DNA of 64,000 bases from Streptococcus oralis subsp. dentisani (GTDB lineage Bacteria; Bacillota; Bacilli; Lactobacillales; Streptococcaceae): the NCBI RefSeq assembly GCF_007475365.1, contig NZ_CP034442.1, positions 1-64,000 of the forward strand, in the 5' to 3' direction. Position numbers and translations under genes: made by a program. Within the stretch, counting starts at the first letter, position 1. Each line of letters begins with the position of its first letter. Below, piece after piece: positions 1 to 8,000 of the stretch. The notes under the pieces were generated by a model. It did not search any database, was not told the origin of the DNA, and worked only from the letters and a program-made list of their open reading frames with translations.

Positions 1-342
1 TTTGCTATTGCAAATCTTGGTCTTGATGCAATCATTAAGTATTCAGTTCCAGTACTGGTAATCTTGTACCCAATCACCATCGCCATTGTGATGATTGTGA
101 TTGTTAATAAGTTTGTCGCCCTATCAAAACCAGGTATGCAGTTAACTATTGGGCTTGTTACAGCGATTGCTCTTGCAAGCGTCCTTGGAAGTTCTTTTAA
201 GATTGAGTTTCTAGCAAATCTCGTCAATGCTCTTCCATTTGCAGCTGCCTCTCTACCATGGCTAGTGCCAGCTATTATCGGAATCTTGCTTTCACTGGTT
301 CTACCAAACAAGCAAGAGAGTGATGTTTTTGAGATGGAATAA
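1..342 (+). CDS. brnQ: Branched-chain amino acid transport carrier, C-terminal part (BrnQ/LIVCS family)
   Basis: Frame 1 is open from the first base, so the gene begins upstream of the window and only the last 113 codons are present. The fragment holds three hydrophobic membrane segments separated by short loops and ends in a charged tail (NKQESDVFEME), as in the last helices of the LIVCS sodium-coupled leucine/isoleucine/valine symporter family. The segment IIKYSVPVLVILYP is typical of the family. It acts in the cytoplasmic membrane. A hairpin terminator follows directly. Family assignment is from recognition of the C-terminus only, because the N-terminal half cannot be seen. Confidence 0.8.
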   Translation, partial: FAIANLGLDAIIKYSVPVLVILYPITIAIVMIVIVNKFVALSKPGMQLTIGLVTAIALASVLGSSFKIEFLANLVNALPFAAASLPWLVPAIIGILLSLVLPNKQESDVFEME

Positions 343-350
343 AAAAATAG

Positions 351-392
351 AAATCACTTTTGTAAGTCAACTTTACAGGAGTGATTTTTCTT
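351..392 (+). terminator. Rho-independent terminator after brnQ
   Basis: Inverted repeat AAATCACT (351-358) / AGTGATTT (380-387) followed by a T-rich run. It closes the brnQ transcript. Confidence 0.8.
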
Positions 393-412
393 TTTTCCTC
401 TCTACTGAAATA

Positions 413-421
413 TGCTATAAT
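413..421 (+). promoter_or_regulatory. Extended -10 promoter for the M42 peptidase operon
   Basis: TGC-TATAAT at 413-421, about 22 bases before the ATG at 444. The -35 region is poor, which is common with an extended -10. The likely transcript covers the M42 peptidase, HIT protein and carboxypeptidase. Confidence 0.65.
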
Positions 422-443
422 AGGTAGCAAAAGAGGTGAAGAA

Positions 444-1481
444 ATGAATCAGACTATAAACTATATCAAAGAACTAACCGCTATTACATCTCCGACGGGC
501 TTTACTCGTGAGATTTCAGAATACCTAGTCCATACTTTAGAAGAGCTTGGTTACCAGCCGGTTCGTACAGCCAAGGGCGGTGTCAATGTGGCCATTAAAG
601 GTCAAAATGATGAACAACATCGCTATGTGACTGCCCATGTGGATACACTCGGAGCTATTGTCCGTGCTGTCAAACCAGACGGTCGTCTCAAAATGGACCG
701 TGTCGGTGGTTTCCCTTGGAACATGATTGAAGGGGAGAACTGTACGGTTCATGTGGCTAGCACAGGTAAAAAGGTATCTGGAACCATCCTCATCCACCAG
801 ACTTCTTGCCATGTCTACAAGGATGCAGGAACTGCAGAACGCACACAGGACAATATGGAAGTGCGTTTGGATGCAAAAGTGACCAATGAAAAAGAAACTC
901 GTGCTCTTGGAATTGAGGTCGGTGATTTTATCAGCTTTGACCCGCGAACTGTCGTGACAGAGACTGGTTTTATCAAGTCCCGTCACTTGGATGATAAAGT
1001 CAGCGCAGCGATTTTGCTCAATCTTCTTCGTGTTTATAAGGAAGAGGGGATTGCATTGCCAGTAACAACTCATTTTGCTTTTTCAGTCTTTGAAGAGGTG
1101 GGCCACGGTGCCAACTCCAATATTCCAGCTCAGGTAGTAGAATATCTGGCTGTCGATATGGGAGCTATGGGCGATGACCAGCAGACGGATGAGTATACAG
1201 TGTCTATCTGTGTCAAGGATGCTTCGGGTCCCTATCACTACGACTTCCGTCAACATTTAGTGGCTTTGGCAAAGGAGCAAGATATTCCATTTAAGCTCGA
1301 TATTTATCCATTTTACGGTTCGGATGCTTCCGCAGCTATGTCAGCAGGAGCAGAGGTCAAGCATGCCCTCCTTGGAGCTGGTATTGAGTCCAGTCACTCT
1401 TACGAACGAACACACATTGATTCGGTCGTGGCGACTGAGCGTATGGTAGACGCCTATCTCAAGAGTGCATTGGTAGACTAA
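444..1481 (+). CDS. M42 family metallopeptidase (FrvX/glutamyl aminopeptidase-like)
   Basis: A 345-residue cytosolic zinc/cobalt aminopeptidase of family M42, expected to trim N-terminal residues from peptides. Visible family marks are the first metal-binding motif AHVDTLG (His65, Asp67), the bridging aspartate region HLDDKVSA, the catalytic glutamate pair VFEEVGHG, a MGAMGDD metal segment and the C-terminal SSHSYERTH histidine motif. The length fits the family. An upstream TTG at 381 would add 21 residues, but it lies before the -10 box, so the ATG at 444 with AGAGGTG upstream is chosen. The gene for the HIT protein begins two bases after its stop, indicating an operon. Substrate specificity cannot be read from sequence. 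Confidence 0.88.
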   Translation: MNQTINYIKELTAITSPTGFTREISEYLVHTLEELGYQPVRTAKGGVNVAIKGQNDEQHRYVTAHVDTLGAIVRAVKPDGRLKMDRVGGFPWNMIEGENCTVHVASTGKKVSGTILIHQTSCHVYKDAGTAERTQDNMEVRLDAKVTNEKETRALGIEVGDFISFDPRTVVTETGFIKSRHLDDKVSAAILLNLLRVYKEEGIALPVTTHFAFSVFEEVGHGANSNIPAQVVEYLAVDMGAMGDDQQTDEYTVSICVKDASGPYHYDFRQHLVALAKEQDIPFKLDIYPFYGSDASAAMSAGAEVKHALLGAGIESSHSYERTHIDSVVATERMVDAYLKSALVD

Positions 1482-1482
1482 T

Positions 1483-1944
1483 ATGTGCTTGATTTGTCAA
1501 AGAATTGAATGGATAAAGGTAGGGAAGAATCCCTACTTTGTAAAAGAACTAGAAACAGGCTATGTTGTTATTGGAGACCACCAATACTTTAGGGGTTATA
1601 CCTTATTTCTAGCAAAGGAGCATGTCACAGAACTCTATCAGATGGAGAGTTCTGTGAAACTTCGTTTTCTAGAGGAAATGAGTTTGGTCCAAGAAGCTGT
1701 TGCCAAAGCGTTTAAAGCTGAAAAGATGAACATCGAACTTCTAGGAAATGGAGATGCCCACGCTCACTGGCACCTCTTTCCAAGACGATCAGGTGATATG
1801 AATGGTCATGGTCTTAATGGTCGTGGTCCAGTCTGGTGGGTGCCCTGGGAAGAAATGGCGGCAGAAGATTGCCAAGTGCAATCCCGTGAGTTGGAACAAA
1901 TGATTAAAACCTTATCCGATGAATTAGAGAAGCATGTGATTTAA
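1483..1944 (+). CDS. HIT family protein (nucleotide hydrolase/transferase fold)
   Basis: A 153-residue protein of the histidine triad superfamily, which hydrolyse or transfer nucleoside monophosphates from nucleotide conjugates. The triad HAHWHLF sits near residue 92, with the usual upstream glycine-rich strand. An N-terminal CLIC pair resembles the metal-binding cysteines of some HIT proteins. It starts one base after the M42 peptidase stop, so it is probably co-translated. The natural substrate is unknown. Confidence 0.85.
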   Translation: MCLICQRIEWIKVGKNPYFVKELETGYVVIGDHQYFRGYTLFLAKEHVTELYQMESSVKLRFLEEMSLVQEAVAKAFKAEKMNIELLGNGDAHAHWHLFPRRSGDMNGHGLNGRGPVWWVPWEEMAAEDCQVQSRELEQMIKTLSDELEKHVI

Positions 1945-1959
1945 GAGAGGAAGAAAAAA

Positions 1960-2676
1960 ATGAAAAAAAGATACATCGTTTTATCCGGTTTGCTAGCAGT
2001 AACCCTAGCAGCATGTTCTCAAGAAACACCTAAAAATGAAGAAAATACTCAAAAAACGGAACAAACTAGTCAACCTGAGGGTACTGTAGGGAGCAAATCT
2101 CAAGCTTCTAGTCAGAAGAAGGCAGAAGTTGTCAATAAGGGAGATCACTATAGTATACAAGGGAAATACGATGAAATCGTCGTAGCTAATAAGCACTATC
2201 CTTTGTCAAAAGACTACAATCCAGGAGAAAATCCAACAGCCAAGGCGGAGTTGCTGAAACTCATTGCAGCAATGCAAGCAGCTGGCTACCCAATCAGCGA
2301 TCACTACAGTGGTTTTAGAAGTTATGAAACTCAAACCAAACTTTATCAAGACTATGTGAATCAAGATGGTAAGGAAGAGGCAGATCGCTACTCAGCCCGC
2401 CCTGGATACAGTGAACACCAAACAGGTCTTGCTTTTGATTTGATTGGGACTAATGGAGAATTGGTTACAGAGGAGAAGGCGGCCCAGTGGCTCTTAGATC
2501 ATGCAGCTGACTATGGTTTTGTAGTTCGCTATCTCAAAGGCAAGGAAAAAGAGACTGGCTACATGGCGGAAGAATGGCATCTTCGCTACGTCGGAAAAGA
2601 AGCCAAAGAAATTGCTGCAAGTGGTCTCAGTTTGGAAGAGTACTATGGCTTTGAAGGCGGAGATTACGTCGATTAA
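1960..2676 (+). CDS. dacB: Lipoprotein L,D-carboxypeptidase of the VanY/M15B family (DacB/LdcB)
   Basis: A 238-residue surface lipoprotein. The signal peptide ends in a lipobox (LAVTLAAC, Cys19), followed by a Ser/Thr/Gln/Lys-rich linker to about residue 60 and a VanY-type peptidase domain. Zinc and catalytic residues are visible in SARPGYSEHQTGLAFDL (His, Asp) and EEWHLRY (Glu, His). The pneumococcal homologue removes the terminal D-Ala from tetrapeptide stems and helps to shape peptidoglycan during division. It is the last gene before the ribosomal operon and is preceded by AGAGAGGAAG. L,D rather than D,D specificity is inferred from that homologue. Confidence 0.87.
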   Translation: MKKRYIVLSGLLAVTLAACSQETPKNEENTQKTEQTSQPEGTVGSKSQASSQKKAEVVNKGDHYSIQGKYDEIVVANKHYPLSKDYNPGENPTAKAELLKLIAAMQAAGYPISDHYSGFRSYETQTKLYQDYVNQDGKEEADRYSARPGYSEHQTGLAFDLIGTNGELVTEEKAAQWLLDHAADYGFVVRYLKGKEKETGYMAEEWHLRYVGKEAKEIAASGLSLEEYYGFEGGDYVD

Positions 2677-2692
2677 AAAAGAAATTTTTCTC

Positions 2693-2720
2693 TTGCATTT
2701 TTAGATAAATAGTGTATAAT
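2693..2720 (+). promoter_or_regulatory. Promoter of rplK-rplA
   Basis: TTGCAT (2693-2698), 16-base spacer, TATAAT (2715-2720). The leader of about 70 bases before rplK can fold a small GTATG/CATAC stem and a longer GTGG/CCAC stem just before the AAAGGAGG ribosome binding site. Confidence 0.8.
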
Positions 2721-2798
2721 AGATGGGTATGTGTAAAGCATACTTGTGGGAGGTAAAAATCTTACATTACCGCCAAAACCACAAAGGAGGATTTAAAA

Positions 2799-3224
2799 AT
2801 GGCTAAAAAAGTCGAAAAACTTGTAAAATTGCAAATCCCTGCTGGTAAAGCTACACCAGCTCCACCGGTTGGACCTGCTCTTGGTCAAGCTGGTATCAAC
2901 ATCATGGGATTCACAAAAGAGTTCAACGCTCGTACAGCTGACCAAGCTGGTATGATCATTCCAGTTGTTATCTCAGTATACGAAGACAAATCATTTACTT
3001 TCGTTACAAAAACACCACCAGCTGCTGTTCTTTTGAAAAAAGCTGCAGGTGTTGAAAAAGGATCAGGTACACCTAACAAAACTAAAGTTGCTACAGTTAC
3101 TCGTGCACAAGTACAAGAAATTGCAGAAACTAAGATGCCAGATTTGAACGCGGCAAACATTGAGTCTGCAATGCGTATGATCGAAGGTACTGCTCGTTCT
3201 ATGGGATTCACTGTTGTTGACTAA
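2799..3224 (+). CDS. rplK: 50S ribosomal protein L11
   Basis: A 141-residue protein of exactly the expected length. The N-terminal [21 protein letters not shown] proline-rich segment and C-terminal GTARSMGF region are diagnostic. L11 binds the GTPase-associated centre of 23S rRNA and is needed for the RelA stringent response. It has a strong AAAGGAGG site and is rich in the codons used by highly expressed streptococcal genes. rplA follows in the same transcript. Confidence 0.98.
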   Translation: MAKKVEKLVKLQIPAGKATPAPPVGPALGQAGINIMGFTKEFNARTADQAGMIIPVVISVYEDKSFTFVTKTPPAAVLLKKAAGVEKGSGTPNKTKVATVTRAQVQEIAETKMPDLNAANIESAMRMIEGTARSMGFTVVD

Positions 3225-3245
3225 TCAATAACACCCCCAATATAA

Positions 3246-3290
3246 CCCGCAAGACTTCATCATTTCGAGAAGTGACGTGGGAGATGAAAA
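3246..3290 (+). promoter_or_regulatory. Probable L1-binding mRNA leader between rplK and rplA
   Basis: A two-part stem, CCCGC (3246-3250) with GTGGG (3277-3281, one G-U pair) and ACTTC (3254-3258) with GAAGT (3269-3273), is followed by AGATGAAAAT. A GTGGGAGATGA-like strand next to an asymmetric stem resembles the L1 site on 23S rRNA and the mRNA mimics used in L1 autoregulation. The placement just before rplA fits feedback control. Binding itself is inferred. Confidence 0.55.
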
Positions 3291-3321
3291 TCGATTGAAC
3301 CACTTACAAGGAGAATAGAAA

Positions 3322-4011
3322 ATGGCTAAAAAAAGCAAACAACTTCGTGCTGCACTTGAGAAAATCGACAGCACAAAAGCGTACAGCGTAGAAGAAGCTG
3401 TAGCACTTGCAAAAGAAACTAACTTTGCAAAATTTGACGCAACTGTAGAAGTTGCTTACAACTTGAACATCGACGTTAAAAAAGCTGACCAACAAATCCG
3501 TGGCGCAATGGTATTGCCAAACGGTACTGGTAAAACTTCACGCGTTCTTGTTTTCGCACGTGGTGCAAAAGCTGAAGAAGCAAAAGCTGCTGGTGCAGAC
3601 TTCGTTGGTGAAGATGACCTTGTTGCGAAAATCAACGACGGTTGGTTGGACTTTGACGTAGTTATCGCTACACCTGACATGATGGCTCTTGTTGGACGTC
3701 TTGGACGTGTCCTTGGACCACGTAACTTGATGCCAAACCCTAAAACTGGTACTGTAACAATGGATGTTGCTAAAGCAGTTGAAGAGTCTAAAGGTGGTAA
3801 AATTACTTACCGTGCTGACCGTGCAGGTAACGTTCAAGCAATCATCGGTAAAGTATCATTTGAAGCTGAAAAATTGGTTGAAAACTTCAAAGCGTTCAAC
3901 GAAACAATCCAAAAAGCAAAACCAGCTACAGCTAAAGGAACTTACGTAACAAACTTGACAATCACAACTACTCAAGGTGTTGGTATCAAGGTTGACGTAA
4001 ACTCACTTTAA
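3322..4011 (+). CDS. rplA: 50S ribosomal protein L1
   Basis: A 229-residue protein of normal length for L1. Diagnostic segments include [17 protein letters not shown] and the C-terminal [16 protein letters not shown]1 forms the mobile stalk next to the ribosomal E site and in bacteria represses its own operon by binding the mRNA. It lies 97 bases after rplK with the candidate leader in between, and a clear terminator follows. Confidence 0.98.
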
Positions 4012-4022
4012 TCAACTAAAAT

Positions 4023-4047
4023 CTCTGGCTTCGGTCAGAGTTTTTTT
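4023..4047 (+). terminator. Terminator of rplK-rplA
   Basis: CTCTG (4023-4027) / CAGAG (4036-4040) stem with a GCTTCGGT loop followed by seven T. Confidence 0.88.
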
Positions 4048-4084
4048 ATTCAAATCTATCAACAAAGGATTGGAGGAAATAAAA

Positions 4085-4522
4085 TTGTTGAGAGAAGCTG
4101 TACAGGAGGATTTATTTGAGTTATTAAATCTCTACCTGTCCTTACATGAGAAAGAGATTCCAGAAGATAGTCTTCATTTGCAGCAAGTATGGAGTGAGAT
4201 GATTTCTGACCAGCGCCATCATGTTATCGTGAAAGAGGTGGAAGGAAGAATAGTCTCCTCCTGTATTTGTGTCATTATTCCCAATTTGACGAGAGGTGTG
4301 AGACCCTATGCTTTGATAGAAAATGTGGTGACTCGAGAAGAAGATAGAGGGAAAGGGTATGCAAGTTCCTGTCTTGAATATGCTAAACAAATAGCTAAAG
4401 AGGGAAATTGTTATAAGATGATGCTCCTGACAGGTTCTAAAAATGCCAGTACTCAGAATTTTTATAAGGGAGCTGGTTATAATAGTGAAGATAAAACAGC
4501 CTATATTCAGTGGTTGGATTAA
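4085..4522 (+). CDS. GNAT family N-acetyltransferase
   Basis: A predicted cytosolic acetyl-CoA-dependent acetyltransferase of about 145 residues. The central strand ENVVTREEDRGKGYASS carries the R/Q-x-x-G-x-G/A acetyl-CoA pyrophosphate loop (RGKGYA), and the C-terminal NFYKGAGY motif is typical of GNAT proteins. The start is set at the TTG at 4085 because GGAGG (4072-4076) sits 8 bases upstream, giving the N-terminus LREAVQEDL normal for this family. It is a single gene after the L1 terminator. Substrate unknown. Confidence 0.8.
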   Translation: MLREAVQEDLFELLNLYLSLHEKEIPEDSLHLQQVWSEMISDQRHHVIVKEVEGRIVSSCICVIIPNLTRGVRPYALIENVVTREEDRGKGYASSCLEYAKQIAKEGNCYKMMLLTGSKNASTQNFYKGAGYNSEDKTAYIQWLD

Positions 4523-4600
4523 AACTTGAATCTTAAATCAGCAGGACGAAATCTTGGATTAGCAAATAAAAATCTTCTATTTCTTCTTTCACAGAAAATA

Positions 4601-4609
4601 TGGTATAAT
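4601..4609 (+). promoter_or_regulatory. Extended -10 promoter of apt
   Basis: TGG-TATAAT at 4601-4609, 31 bases before the apt start; no convincing -35. Confidence 0.65.
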
Positions 4610-4640
4610 AGAGAGTAAAAACTTTGAAAGAAAGAAAAAG

Positions 4641-5153
4641 ATGAATTTAAAAGATTATATCGCAACGATTGAAAATTATCCTAAGGAAGGTATTACCTTC
4701 CGTGATATCAGCCCTTTGATGGCAGATGGAAATGCTTATAGCTATGCTGTTCGTGAAATCGTTCAGTATGCAACAGACAAGAAGATCGACATGATCGTGG
4801 GTCCAGAAGCTCGTGGATTTATTGTCGGCTGTCCCGTTGCCTTTGAGTTGGGGATTGGATTTGCTCCTGTTCGTAAACCAGGGAAATTGCCACGTGAAGT
4901 GATTTCTGCTGACTATGAAAAAGAGTACGGTATTGATACCTTGACCATGCACGCAGATGCCATCAAGCCAGGTCAACGCGTTCTCATTGTAGATGACCTC
5001 TTGGCGACAGGTGGAACTGTCAAGGCAACCATTGAAATGATCGAAAGACTTGGTGGAGTTGTGGCAGGTTGTGCTTTCTTGATTGAACTTGATGAACTTA
5101 AAGGCCGCGAAAAAATCGGTGATTACGATTACAAGGTACTTATGCATTATTAA
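4641..5153 (+). CDS. apt: Adenine phosphoribosyltransferase
   Basis: A 170-residue type I phosphoribosyltransferase that salvages adenine to AMP with PRPP. The PRPP loop [13 protein letters not shown] is present near residue 115, and the N-terminal segment [15 protein letters not shown] and the GPEARGF adenine-binding loop distinguish Apt from other PRTases. It is monocistronic between its own extended -10 promoter and a terminator, and has a weak ribosome binding site (GAAAGAAAAAG). Confidence 0.95.
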   Translation: MNLKDYIATIENYPKEGITFRDISPLMADGNAYSYAVREIVQYATDKKIDMIVGPEARGFIVGCPVAFELGIGFAPVRKPGKLPREVISADYEKEYGIDTLTMHADAIKPGQRVLIVDDLLATGGTVKATIEMIERLGGVVAGCAFLIELDELKGREKIGDYDYKVLMHY

Positions 5154-5156
5154 TGA

Positions 5157-5180
5157 AAAACAGTCCTTGGGGCTGTTTTC
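5157..5180 (+). terminator. Terminator of apt
   Basis: AAAACAG / CTGTTTT hairpin enclosing TCCTTGGGG, followed by a T/C-rich run. Confidence 0.75.
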
Positions 5181-5201
5181 TCTTCATCTGCTATATAAAC
5201 A

Positions 5202-5259
5202 AACTATAGCTAGTTAGAGAAAAACTATAATTGAAAACTATATCTTCTTGCAGTATAAT
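5202..5259 (+). promoter_or_regulatory. metA promoter with three AACTATA direct repeats
   Basis: TTGAAA (5231-5236), 17-base spacer, TATAAT (5254-5259). AACTATA occurs at 5202-5208, 5223-5229 and 5236-5242; the first lies in the palindrome AACTA-TAGC-TAGTT and the last begins on the final base of the -35. This resembles sites of the streptococcal LysR methionine regulators (MetR/MtaR type). The regulator assignment is inferred. Confidence 0.6.
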
Positions 5260-5334
5260 AAAAGGACTAAGTGTTTGAGATTTGACTTCAAACACATTCA
5301 ATTATTTCTAAAAGAGTACAGTTAGGAGAAGGTT

Positions 5335-6279
5335 ATGCCGATTAGAATTGATAAAAAATTGCCAGCTGTTGAGATTTTACGGACAGAGAATATCTTTGTC
5401 ATGGATGATCAACGTGCGGCCCACCAAGATATCCGTCCCTTGAAAATTTTGATTTTAAACCTAATGCCCAAAAAAGTGGTCACAGAGACCCAGTTGTTAC
5501 GGCATTTAGCAAATACTCCTTTGCAATTGGACATAGACTTTCTCTATATGGAGAGCCACCGTTCCAAGACGACTCGTGCAGAGCATATGGAGACTTTTTA
5601 TAAAACTTTTCCTGAAGTCAAGGACGAGTATTTTGATGGGATGATTATCACAGGGGCTCCGATTGAGCATTTACCATTTGAGGAAGTGGACTATTGGGAG
5701 GAATTCAGTCAGGTGCTTGAGTGGTCCAAGACCCATGTCTATTCGACCCTTCATATCTGCTGGGGTGCCCAAGCAGGTCTTTATGCTCGCTATGGAGTTG
5801 ATAAACACCAGATGGAGCAGAAATTGTCAGGCATTTACCCGCAGGATACCTTGAAAGAGGGCCATCTTCTCTTTCGTGGTTTTGATGATAGCTATGTAGC
5901 TCCCCATTCTCGTTATACAGAAATCTATAAGGAAGAGATATTAGGAAAAACCAATCTGGAAATCCTCTCTGAGGGAGAACAAGTCGGCGTTTCTATTTTA
6001 GCCAGTCGGGATCTTCGTGAGATTTATAGTTTTGGTCATTTAGAATATGACCGTGATACTCTAGCAAAAGAGTATTTTCGTGATTATGAGGCAGGGCTTA
6101 ATCCTCACATTCCGGAAAATTACTTCAAAAATGATGATGTGAATGAGACACCGTGTCTCTGTTGGTCTTCATCAGCTGCCCTCTTTTTCAGTAACTGGGT
6201 TAACTATGCCGTTTATCAGGAAACTCCTTTTGACTGGAAAAAGGTAGAGGATGACGCAGCTTCATTTGGATATTTATAA
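5335..6279 (+). CDS. metA: Homoserine O-acetyltransferase (MetA family)
   Basis: A 314-residue enzyme that acylates homoserine at the start of methionine synthesis. The nucleophile Cys142 (HICWGAQAG), His235 and Glu237 (GHLEYD) fall at the canonical MetA positions. Residue 111 is Glu ([10 protein letters not shown]); in MetA enzymes Glu here favours acetyl-CoA and Gly favours succinyl-CoA, so the product is predicted to be O-acetylhomoserine despite the frequent label succinyltransferase. AGGAGAAGG precedes the ATG. dnaD follows after 8 bases. The AACTATA boxes upstream suggest methionine-responsive control. Confidence 0.93.
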   Translation: MPIRIDKKLPAVEILRTENIFVMDDQRAAHQDIRPLKILILNLMPKKVVTETQLLRHLANTPLQLDIDFLYMESHRSKTTRAEHMETFYKTFPEVKDEYFDGMIITGAPIEHLPFEEVDYWEEFSQVLEWSKTHVYSTLHICWGAQAGLYARYGVDKHQMEQKLSGIYPQDTLKEGHLLFRGFDDSYVAPHSRYTEIYKEEILGKTNLEILSEGEQVGVSILASRDLREIYSFGHLEYDRDTLAKEYFRDYEAGLNPHIPENYFKNDDVNETPCLCWSSSAALFFSNWVNYAVYQETPFDWKKVEDDAASFGYL

Positions 6280-6287
6280 GAGGAATT

Positions 6288-6965
6288 ATGACATATTTTG
6301 ACGCTTTTAAATCAGGGAACTTGGTTTTGCCAAGTGCCCTGCTCTTGCATTTTAAGGAACTCTTTCCTTCTAGTGATGATTTTCTCGTCTGGCAATTTTT
6401 TTATCTACAAAACACATCTGCTTTGGATGAGCTGTCGCCAAGCCAAATCGCAGAAACCATTGGAAAAGAACTTGCAGATGTCAACCAATCCATTTCAAAC
6501 TTGACTGAAAATGGTTTGCTACAATATCGGACCATTGAACTAAATGGGGAAATTGAGCTGATTTTTGATGCTAGTTTGGCTTTTGAACGCTTGGATAGCT
6601 TGCTAGACAACCAAACTCCAGTTGCAACTACCCCAAACCCGCAAAACCAATTGAAGGATCTGGTTGAGACGTTTCAGCAGGAGTTAGGACGCTTGCTGAC
6701 GCCGTTTGAAATCGAAGATCTTTCCAAAACTGTCAAAGAAGATGGGATCAAGGCGGATTTGATTAAAGAAGCTCTCCGAGAGGCCGTTCTAAACGGTAAA
6801 CCAAACTGGAAATATATTCAGGCTATCCTTCGAAATTGGCGCCATGAAGGCATCCAGTCTGTGGCCCAAGTGGAGGCTAAAAGAGCAGAGAGAGAAGCAA
6901 ACAATCCTAAACAAGTTCAAGCTTCGGCTGATTTTCTCGATGCCATGAATTTGTGGCAAGATTAG
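6288..6965 (+). CDS. dnaD: Primosomal replication protein DnaD
   Basis: A 225-residue protein with the two DnaD parts: an N-terminal winged helix-turn-helix (residues about 1-105) and a C-terminal DnaB_2/DnaD domain ending in NWKYIQAILRNW, the YxxxILxxW motif used for DNA binding. In Firmicutes DnaD helps load the replicative helicase at the origin and at restart sites. It follows metA closely and is probably co-transcribed, though the two have no functional link. Confidence 0.9.
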   Translation: MTYFDAFKSGNLVLPSALLLHFKELFPSSDDFLVWQFFYLQNTSALDELSPSQIAETIGKELADVNQSISNLTENGLLQYRTIELNGEIELIFDASLAFERLDSLLDNQTPVATTPNPQNQLKDLVETFQQELGRLLTPFEIEDLSKTVKEDGIKADLIKEALREAVLNGKPNWKYIQAILRNWRHEGIQSVAQVEAKRAEREANNPKQVQASADFLDAMNLWQD

Positions 6966-6998
6966 TCGCTTGAAAAGTCTTGAAAATTAGAGTAAGGT

Positions 6999-7027
6999 TT
7001 GCAAGCTCCTTATAAATATGATAAAAT
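6999..7027 (+). promoter_or_regulatory. Promoter of tpiA
   Basis: TTGCAA (6999-7004), 17-base spacer, TAAAAT (7022-7027) with an extended TG at 7019-7020. Confidence 0.8.
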
Positions 7028-7061
7028 AATAGAAAATAAAATGAAAAAAGAGGTATGTGAA

Positions 7062-7820
7062 ATGTCACGTAAACCATTTATCGCTGGTAACTGGAAAATG
7101 AACAAAAATCCAGAAGAAGCAAAAGCATTCGTTGAAGCCGTTGCCTCAAAACTTCCTTCATCAGACCTTGTTGAAGCAGGTATCGCAGCTCCTGCAGTTG
7201 ATTTGACAGCTGTTCTTGCTGCTGCTAAAGGTTCAAACCTTAAAGTTGCTGCTCAAAACTGCTACTTTGAAAATGCAGGTGCTTTCACTGGTGAAACTAG
7301 CCCACAAGTTTTGAAAGAAATCGGTACAGACTACGTTGTTATCGGTCACTCAGAACGTCGTGACTACTTCCATGAAACTGACGAAGATATCAACAAAAAA
7401 GCAAAAGCAATCTTTGCAAACGGTATGCTTCCAATCATCTGTTGTGGTGAGTCACTTGAAACTTACGAAGCTGGTAAAGCGGCTGAATTCGTAGGTGCTC
7501 AAGTATCTGCTGCATTGGCTGGATTGACAGCTGAACAAGTTGCTGCATCAGTTATCGCTTATGAGCCAATCTGGGCTATCGGTACTGGTAAATCAGCTTC
7601 ACAAGACGATGCACAAAAAATGTGTAAAGTTGTTCGTGACGTTGTAGCTGCTGACTTTGGTCAAGAAGTTGCGGACAAAGTTCGTGTTCAATACGGTGGT
7701 TCAGTTAAACCTGAAAACGTTGCTTCATACATGGCTTGCCCAGACGTTGACGGTGCCCTTGTTGGTGGTGCGTCACTTGAAGCAGAAAGCTTCTTGGCTT
7801 TGCTTGACTTTGTAAAATAA
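7062..7820 (+). CDS. tpiA: Triosephosphate isomerase
   Basis: A 252-residue glycolytic enzyme interconverting dihydroxyacetone phosphate and glyceraldehyde 3-phosphate. Catalytic residues are visible: Lys in GNWKMNK, His in IGHSERR and Glu in [11 protein letters not shown], and the phosphate-binding YGGSVKPEN is present. The ATG at 7062 is used because earlier in-frame codons lie within or just after the promoter and the next segment [13 protein letters not shown] is the true N-terminus. Codon use is that of a highly expressed gene. It is monocistronic with a strong terminator. Confidence 0.98.
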   Translation: MSRKPFIAGNWKMNKNPEEAKAFVEAVASKLPSSDLVEAGIAAPAVDLTAVLAAAKGSNLKVAAQNCYFENAGAFTGETSPQVLKEIGTDYVVIGHSERRDYFHETDEDINKKAKAIFANGMLPIICCGESLETYEAGKAAEFVGAQVSAALAGLTAEQVAASVIAYEPIWAIGTGKSASQDDAQKMCKVVRDVVAADFGQEVADKVRVQYGGSVKPENVASYMACPDVDGALVGGASLEAESFLALLDFVK

Positions 7821-7833
7821 TCTAGGTTTTTCC

Positions 7834-7883
7834 AGACAGACAGTCAAAAGTACTAGGTGACTTTGACTGCCTGTCTTGTTTTT
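7834..7883 (+). terminator. Terminator of tpiA
   Basis: A long stem from AGACAG at 7834 to CTGTCT ending at 7876, with CAGTCAAAAGT / ACTTTGACTG in the middle, followed by a T run. Confidence 0.9.
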
Positions 7884-8000
7884 ACTTGGAGTACTCTTGT
7901 GAAAGAGGAATTTTTTCTAGTTTAGTAAAGTTCCTTAGGGAAAGAAAGGCGTGCGGATGCGCGCTCTTTTCTGTATTAAAAAGTTATGAAAGGAGGAGTT

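Noticed and set aside
537..1073. Long open frame on the minus strand within the M42 peptidase
   Set aside because: It is antisense to a well-supported gene, has no ribosome binding site and reads as low-complexity Cys/His/Phe-rich protein.
4647..5147. 166-codon open frame opposite apt
   Set aside because: Shadow of a highly conserved enzyme; no initiation signals.
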